Shown here piece by piece: positions 59,237-64,000 of a DNA stretch of 64,000 nucleotides (its first letter is position 1; each line of letters starts with the position of its first letter). A program made the position numbers and the translations under genes. The notes beneath the pieces were generated by a model. It did no database searches, had not been told where the DNA came from, and saw only the letters and a program-made list of their open reading frames with translations. This stretch comes from Gammaproteobacteria bacterium (lineage in GTDB: Bacteria; Pseudomonadota; Gammaproteobacteria; Steroidobacterales; Rariloculaceae), in the NCBI GenBank assembly GCA_022826245.1, contig JAJDVG010000016.1, positions 1-64,000 of the forward strand, read 5' to 3'.

Positions 59237-61063
59237 ATGAGCCAGATGAAAAAGTCAGTTGGAACGCTGGCTGGGTTCTCGTTTGCGTTCCTTGGCGCTT
59301 GCGGCGAAGGTGGCGGTCCCGCTTCCTCGCCGCCAACTCTTGCCCAACCGCCTTCGCCTCAACCGGCTTTCGTCAACGTAACGGCGGCTTCGAACATCGC
59401 CTACCAGGTCGGCTACACGCGACCTGCCTTGATTCCGAGAGGCGAAATCGCCTACCAGGTGTCGATCAATTCCTTCGGAGGCGCGGCGGCCGGCGATTGC
59501 GATAACGACAGCGACATCGATCTGTTCATCACCTATGGCAACACCGGTGGCCCGGACGGCGGCGGTGGCCCGAACCGCCTGTATCTGAATCAGCTCGCCG
59601 AGCAGGGCAATGGCCTGTTGTTCGAGGACGTTGCCGCCGATGCCGGCGTCGCGAACACCCGTCCCGACGGCGAGAACAACGATCGTCACAGTGGGCCGGC
59701 GTTCGCCGACATGGATGGCGACGGCGATCTCGATCTGTTCGTTGGCGGCATCTACGACGACCCGAGCAAGATCTACGAGAATCAGGGCAATTGTGTGTTT
59801 GCGGACGTCACATCGAATTCGCCCGACATCGAGCAGATGGTCGCCGCGCATACGATCTCCGCGGGATTCGGCGACTACGACCTCGACGGCGACCTCGACA
59901 TGTTCCTGGCGCACTGGGCCACGCCCGACAGGTTGTACAGGCTCACGGGTCCGCGTTTGCTGGAGACGGACCATCTGTGGAGAAACGAATCCGATGCGTC
60001 GGGTATCCGCTTCGTGAATGCGAGCGAAGAAACCGGAATGTCGGACCTGGTCTGGCTCACGCGCACTTATCCCGGCACGCTGGATTTTCCGTTCTCGGCC
60101 CAGGAGTTCGACTTCACGTTTACACCGACCTTTGCGCGCATCAACGACGATCCGTGGCCCGATATCGCGATTGCGGCAGATTTCGGTACCACACAACTCG
60201 CCATCAACAATGGCGACGGAACGTTTCGAAGCCTCGAAAACCCGATCCTGCGCGAAGCCCAGTTCGCTATGGGGTCGGCGCTTGGCGACATCGACAACGA
60301 CGGCGATCTCGACTGGTTCATTTCGAGCGTCCTGGGTCCCGGCAACGAGATTCTCACGCCGCACGGCAATCGCCTGTACACCAACGACGGCAGCGACTTC
60401 GTCGATGACACCGCGCGACTTGGGGTCGCGGACGGTTCCTGGGGTTGGGGAGCCTGTTTTCTCGATATCGACAACGATTCCGACCTCGACATCTATCACA
60501 CGAACGGCTGGTCGGAACCGTACCTCGGCCACCAGGTGTGGCAGACTCCCGACGCCCGGGCGTTCGTGATGAACGAGGTCGGCACGTACACCGATGAAGC
60601 ACAGGCGCTGGGACTCGCCACCGGTACTTCGGGCCGGGGCGTCGTCTGCGCGGATTTCGATCATGACGGCGATACGGACATCCTCGAACTCACCGACTCG
60701 CCCGGCAATTCCGCGAGCCTCTGGGAGAACCGCAGCGCCGCCGCCGGGCGAAACTTCCTGCGCGTCAAGCTCGAGGGCCTGCCGCCCAATACCGAGGCCG
60801 CCGGCGCCCGGATCTTCGCGAGTGTCGACGGCGCCGTGCAGATGCGAGAGGTCATGATCGGCAGCAACTACACGTCGCAGAATCCGACGGTACAGATCTT
60901 CGGGCTCGATTCATCGACTGTCGTTGACGAGCTCCTCGTGGAGTGGCCGGCGATAGACTCCGGCGCAGGCCCGGTGCAGTTCGGAACCAGACTGGCCGGC
61001 CCGATCGCGGCCAGCCAGCCGGGCCAGACCCTCGTGATCACCCAGCCGGAGCCGCCGCCCTGA
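59237..61063 (+). CDS. CRTAC1-type FG-GAP/ASPIC repeat lipoprotein (copy 2)
   Basis: 608 aa. Unlike copy 1 it has a lipobox (FLGACGEGG), so it is probably membrane-anchored. It has the same run of calcium loops (DCDNDSDIDLF, DMDGDGDLDLF, DYDLDGDLDMF and others) and the same ASPIC end. Large parts match copy 1 exactly, and the main differences are at the N-terminus and in insertions near residues 45-60 and 280-300. I start at ATG 59237; an in-frame Met at 59171 and one at 59246 are possible. It is followed after 30 nt by the haloperoxidase-like gene, suggesting co-transcription. Confidence 0.9.
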   Translation: MSQMKKSVGTLAGFSFAFLGACGEGGGPASSPPTLAQPPSPQPAFVNVTAASNIAYQVGYTRPALIPRGEIAYQVSINSFGGAAAGDCDNDSDIDLFITYGNTGGPDGGGGPNRLYLNQLAEQGNGLLFEDVAADAGVANTRPDGENNDRHSGPAFADMDGDGDLDLFVGGIYDDPSKIYENQGNCVFADVTSNSPDIEQMVAAHTISAGFGDYDLDGDLDMFLAHWATPDRLYRLTGPRLLETDHLWRNESDASGIRFVNASEETGMSDLVWLTRTYPGTLDFPFSAQEFDFTFTPTFARINDDPWPDIAIAADFGTTQLAINNGDGTFRSLENPILREAQFAMGSALGDIDNDGDLDWFISSVLGPGNEILTPHGNRLYTNDGSDFVDDTARLGVADGSWGWGACFLDIDNDSDLDIYHTNGWSEPYLGHQVWQTPDARAFVMNEVGTYTDEAQALGLATGTSGRGVVCADFDHDGDTDILELTDSPGNSASLWENRSAAAGRNFLRVKLEGLPPNTEAAGARIFASVDGAVQMREVMIGSNYTSQNPTVQIFGLDSSTVVDELLVEWPAIDSGAGPVQFGTRLAGPIAASQPGQTLVITQPEPPP

Positions 61064-61093
61064 GGCGCGGTATCGGGAGCCCGATCCAGATCG

Positions 61094-63100
61094 ATGCGAA
61101 TAGACGGGATACGAATATCGGCGGCAGTACTGGCGATCGGCGTCGCCGGCTGCGATGCCTTCTCGCCTCCGCTTACTCCGGACGACCGCGAGGTGTCGGT
61201 CGCGCGGATCTGGAACGAGGTCCTGCTCGAGGGAATTCGCAACGATTTCGCGCGTCCCACCGTGCACGCGCGCAACCTCTGGCACAGTTCAGCGGCCATG
61301 TACGATGCGTGGGCGGCGTACGACGAAACGGCATCGACCTGGCTGCTTGGCAAAACGCAGGCAGCTTATGAGTGCGACTACACACCACCGCGTTCCCCGC
61401 GCGATCGTCAACTCGCGCGCGAGGAGGCGGTTAGCTTCGCGGCCTATCGGATCGTCCGGCATCGGTTCGCCAACTCGCCGGGTGCGGAGTTCGTCGCCGA
61501 GCTTGCCGACGCCACGATGGCCGAACTCGGCTACGACGTCGGCAACGAGAGCACGGCTTACGAGCAGGGCTCGCCCGCGGCGCTCGGCAACTACATCGCC
61601 GCATGCTATGTCGCTTACGGGCTGCAGGACGGTTCCAACGAAGCGAACGCATACGCTCCCGAGGTCTACGCGCCGTTCAATCCGCCAATCCTGCCCGAAC
61701 TGCCCGGTAATCCCGATATCGTCGATCTGGATCGCTGGCAGCAGATCACGTTGACGCTTTCGATCGACCAGGCCGGCAACATCGTCGATGGCACACCGGA
61801 ATTCGTGGGCCCGGAATGGGGCGCCGTGCACCCGTTTTCACTGACCGCGGCCGAGATGAGCACCTGTCCGCGCGACGGCTTCGACTACCCGGTCTACTTC
61901 GATCCGGGCGCGCCGCCGGGGCATGACGGGGCGCTCGCGGGCGAGTACAAGTGGGGTCACTCGCTCGTCGCCGTCTGGTCCGGGCATCTGGATCCGGAGG
62001 ACGGGCGCGGCGCCGAACTCATCGACATTTCGCCGGCGAGCCTCGGCAACATTCAGGACTACCCGGCGAGCTTCGCCGGGCATCGCGATTTCTACGACCT
62101 GCTCGCGGGCGGCACGCCTGAAACCGGCTATGAGGTGAATCCCGCGACCGGCGTGCCGTATGAGCCGCAGTTCGTGCCGCTCGCCGACTACGCGCGGGCG
62201 ATCGCGGAATTCTGGGCGGACGGACCGGATTCCGAAACGCCGCCCGGGCACTGGTTCGTGATCGTCAACACCATCGGCGAGCATCCGGAACTCGTCAGGC
62301 GATTCGAAGGCACGGGACCCGTTCTCGGCTCGCTCGAATGGGACGTCAAGATCTATTTCGCGCTCGGCGGCGCGATGCATGACGCGGCGATCGCGGCATG
62401 GGGAATCAAGGGCTGTTACGACTACGTGCGGCCGGTTTCCGCGATTCGCGCCATGGCCGGGCGCGGCCAGTCCAGCGACCCGGACGATCCACACTGTCCC
62501 TACCATGCCGACGGCATCCAGTTCATCGACGATCCCGAAGACCCGGCCGGCGACGGCAGCAACCGCGTGATCGACTGCGTGCGCCCCGGCGATCCGCTCG
62601 CGGACGATCCCTGGTCGCTGGGTCCCGATGAACGCAACGTCGGCAAGATCAAGCTTTACGCATGGCGCGGGCCCTTGTACATCAGCAATCCCGTATTCGA
62701 TTACGCCGGCGTCGACTGGGTGCTCGCCGAAGAGTGGTGGCCCTATCAGCGCCCGACCTTCGTGACGCCGCCGTTTGCAGGCTATGTCTCCGGCCACTCG
62801 ACCTACTCGCGCACGGCGGCGGAACTCCTCACGCGCTTTACCGGCGACGCCTACTTCCCGGGCGGCAAGAGCGACTTTCCGGCGCCGATGAACGAGTTCC
62901 TGGTCTTCGAGGAGGGACCGAGCGTCGACATCACGCTCGAATGGGCGACCTATGCCGATGCTTCCGACCAATGCAGCCTGTCGCGCCTCTGGGGCGGCAT
63001 CCATCCCCCGGCCGACGACATCCCGGGCCGCCTGATCGGAATGCAACTCGGTCCCGGAGCGTTCGACCGCGCGCGCGAATATTTCAGCGGATTACACTGA
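61094..63100 (+). CDS. Vanadium-dependent haloperoxidase-like lipoprotein
   Basis: 668 aa. A lipobox (IGVAGCDAF) suggests membrane anchoring. The vanadate pocket of the VHPO/PAP2 superfamily is complete: K439 and R446 (IKGCYDYVRPVSAIR), S566-G567-H568 (GYVSGHSTYSRT), R631 and H637 (SRLWGGIHPPADD). The spacings of 7, 2 and 6 residues are the same as K353/R360, S402/H404 and R490/H496 of Curvularia chloroperoxidase. These enzymes oxidise halide with H2O2, though the same fold also includes phosphatases. It follows the second FG-GAP gene by 30 nt. A weak GGGAGC precedes the ATG. Confidence 0.9.
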   Translation: MRIDGIRISAAVLAIGVAGCDAFSPPLTPDDREVSVARIWNEVLLEGIRNDFARPTVHARNLWHSSAAMYDAWAAYDETASTWLLGKTQAAYECDYTPPRSPRDRQLAREEAVSFAAYRIVRHRFANSPGAEFVAELADATMAELGYDVGNESTAYEQGSPAALGNYIAACYVAYGLQDGSNEANAYAPEVYAPFNPPILPELPGNPDIVDLDRWQQITLTLSIDQAGNIVDGTPEFVGPEWGAVHPFSLTAAEMSTCPRDGFDYPVYFDPGAPPGHDGALAGEYKWGHSLVAVWSGHLDPEDGRGAELIDISPASLGNIQDYPASFAGHRDFYDLLAGGTPETGYEVNPATGVPYEPQFVPLADYARAIAEFWADGPDSETPPGHWFVIVNTIGEHPELVRRFEGTGPVLGSLEWDVKIYFALGGAMHDAAIAAWGIKGCYDYVRPVSAIRAMAGRGQSSDPDDPHCPYHADGIQFIDDPEDPAGDGSNRVIDCVRPGDPLADDPWSLGPDERNVGKIKLYAWRGPLYISNPVFDYAGVDWVLAEEWWPYQRPTFVTPPFAGYVSGHSTYSRTAAELLTRFTGDAYFPGGKSDFPAPMNEFLVFEEGPSVDITLEWATYADASDQCSLSRLWGGIHPPADDIPGRLIGMQLGPGAFDRAREYFSGLH

Positions 63101-63121
63101 ATCCAGGCGTCGCGGCCTGGC

Positions 63122-64000
63122 TCACATGAGGATTTGAGCGCCCCGCTTGCCGGATGTCGTCGGCGGGAGGACGCACTCCAGCGGGCCTATCCCGCGCCTC
63201 GGTTTCGAAGCGATCTCGCGTAGCTGCTCTTCCGCCGCCTGCATCTGCATCGGGCCGACATCGAGTTGCGCGTACCTGAAGTTGTAGCCGTTCAGGATGT
63301 CGATCCACGACAGCTCGTGAAATGCCCACGGCGTCGTCTTCAATCGGTTCGCGTCACATGGCATCTCTTTCGCGTAGAGCGCAAGGCGGTGTTCCAGCCG
63401 CTCGGGATATGCCCTGGAGGTCTGGTACTTCCAGAACTCGCTGTCCCGGCGCGCCGACAGCTTGTAGTGCGCATCGATGAAGTCCTGCACGTCGTAGACG
63501 TATCCGAGCATATTGAAGTTGTACTTCGCGCTCGTATCCCTGTCGTAGTACCGCGCAGCGATGGCTTCGTAGAGCGTCTGCCCGCTCGTGATGGTCCAGT
63601 TCAATCCGGTGGCCTCCAGCGGCTCGACGAAACCCGCGCTCAGACCGATCGCCACGACGTTCTCGACCCAGGGATTGCGAAGCGTGGGACTGTCGAAGCG
63701 TATGTGCGCGACTTCGACGTCTTTCATTCTCTCAATGCCCCAGTGTTGTCTGAAGTCCGTCTCGGCTTCATCCGCCGAGCAGAAGTCGCCGTGATACACG
63801 TAACCGCTGCCGATTCTCGACTGAAGCGGGATCGACCACGTCCAGCCGTGCTTGTGAGCATGCGCGCCCGTGTACGGAGTAATCTCCTTCTCGATATCCA
63901 CGTAGGGCACCTGCGCGGCGACGGCGCGATTGACGTTCGCCTCGTAGTCCACGATATCGGGCTCCGCCACACGCCTGTGAATCGCCCGTGCGAAGCCGCT
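63122..64000 (-). CDS. Flavin-dependent tryptophan halogenase, C-terminal part (runs off the window)
   Basis: At least 292 residues of the C-terminal side of a FADH2-dependent halogenase; the gene enters from beyond 64000. The visible frame begins SGFARAIHRRVAEPDIVDYE and has NRAVAAQVPYVDIEKEITPY, GWTWSIPLQSRIGSGYVYH (the W-x-W-x-I-P-L-Q-x-R block of the family), GFVEPLEATGLNWTI and WAFHELSW. The FAD-binding GxGxxG and catalytic Lys should lie outside. The Met at 63970 (a GTG) is internal. It is convergent with the haloperoxidase-like gene, leaving about 20 nt. The substrate may be tryptophan or another aromatic compound. Confidence 0.88.
   Translation of the reverse strand, partial: SGFARAIHRRVAEPDIVDYEANVNRAVAAQVPYVDIEKEITPYTGAHAHKHGWTWSIPLQSRIGSGYVYHGDFCSADEAETDFRQHWGIERMKDVEVAHIRFDSPTLRNPWVENVVAIGLSAGFVEPLEATGLNWTITSGQTLYEAIAARYYDRDTSAKYNFNMLGYVYDVQDFIDAHYKLSARRDSEFWKYQTSRAYPERLEHRLALYAKEMPCDANRLKTTPWAFHELSWIDILNGYNFRYAQLDVGPMQMQAAEEQLREIASKPRRGIGPLECVLPPTTSGKRGAQILM

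Overview
The window is a GC-rich chromosomal segment (about two thirds G+C by eye) that looks like a gammaproteobacterium. The clearest clue is valS-holC-pepA divergent from lptF-lptG, a classic gammaproteobacterial neighbourhood; hflK-hflC and a split gcvH-gcvP-gcvT operon fit as well. Many exported oxidoreductases and families of unknown function suggest a free-living, probably aquatic or sediment, oligotroph of an uncultured lineage. The lineage is inference. I see no tRNA, rRNA, CRISPR array, transposase or phage gene.

Layout. 1-7198: core genes (valyl-tRNA synthetase, DNA polymerase III chi, leucyl aminopeptidase; LptF/LptG on the other strand), bounded on the left by a 112-bp palindromic repeat. 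7199-10918: small exported proteins of the DUF6152 type and their partner domain, a TonB-N-terminus-like protein, and a long RNA-like hairpin. 10956-18061 (minus strand): metallo-beta-lactamase-fold hydrolase, DUF1592 cytochrome-like lipoprotein, DUF1552 Tat protein, ankyrin protein and AlkB-like dioxygenase. 18174-21019: exported carotenoid oxygenase, a second copy of the palindromic repeat, and another DUF6152 fusion. 21267-27326: hflKC, a Fur-box PepSY protein, an MFS transporter and an exported protein. 27393-38281 (minus strand): a long run of amidase, two tandem PQQ dehydrogenases, alanine racemase, three more DUF6152-type genes, a small secreted protein and a cytochrome P450. 38462-51058: thiamine-diphosphate enzyme, lectin-like secreted protein, glycine cleavage operon, then divergently pyruvate:ferredoxin oxidoreductase with a flavoprotein partner. 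51096-64000: secreted protein, large TonB-dependent receptor, a 2-oxoglutarate-oxygenase-like protein (TIGR02466 type), two FG-GAP/ASPIC proteins, a vanadium haloperoxidase-like lipoprotein and the C-terminal part of a flavin-dependent tryptophan halogenase that runs off the right edge.

How it fits together (inference): much of the accessory content is an envelope-located oxidative and hydrolytic toolkit, with Tat or Sec signals on the hydrolase, carotenoid oxygenase, amidase, PQQ dehydrogenases and DUF1552 protein. The most striking undescribed element is the DUF6152 set. Five proteins each have a signal peptide ending directly before a His-His pair, so the mature chain would begin with His. 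Each has an Asn-Pro-His motif 27-28 residues later. This is what a copper 'histidine brace' protein would look like. The partner domain carries a conserved S-x-G-x-W-[DE]-x-D-x-L-x-[VI] motif and occurs both as a separate gene and fused to DUF6152. The right end is a second candidate system, combining two unrelated halogenating chemistries (vanadium peroxidase and flavin halogenase) with a TonB receptor and calcium-binding propeller proteins.
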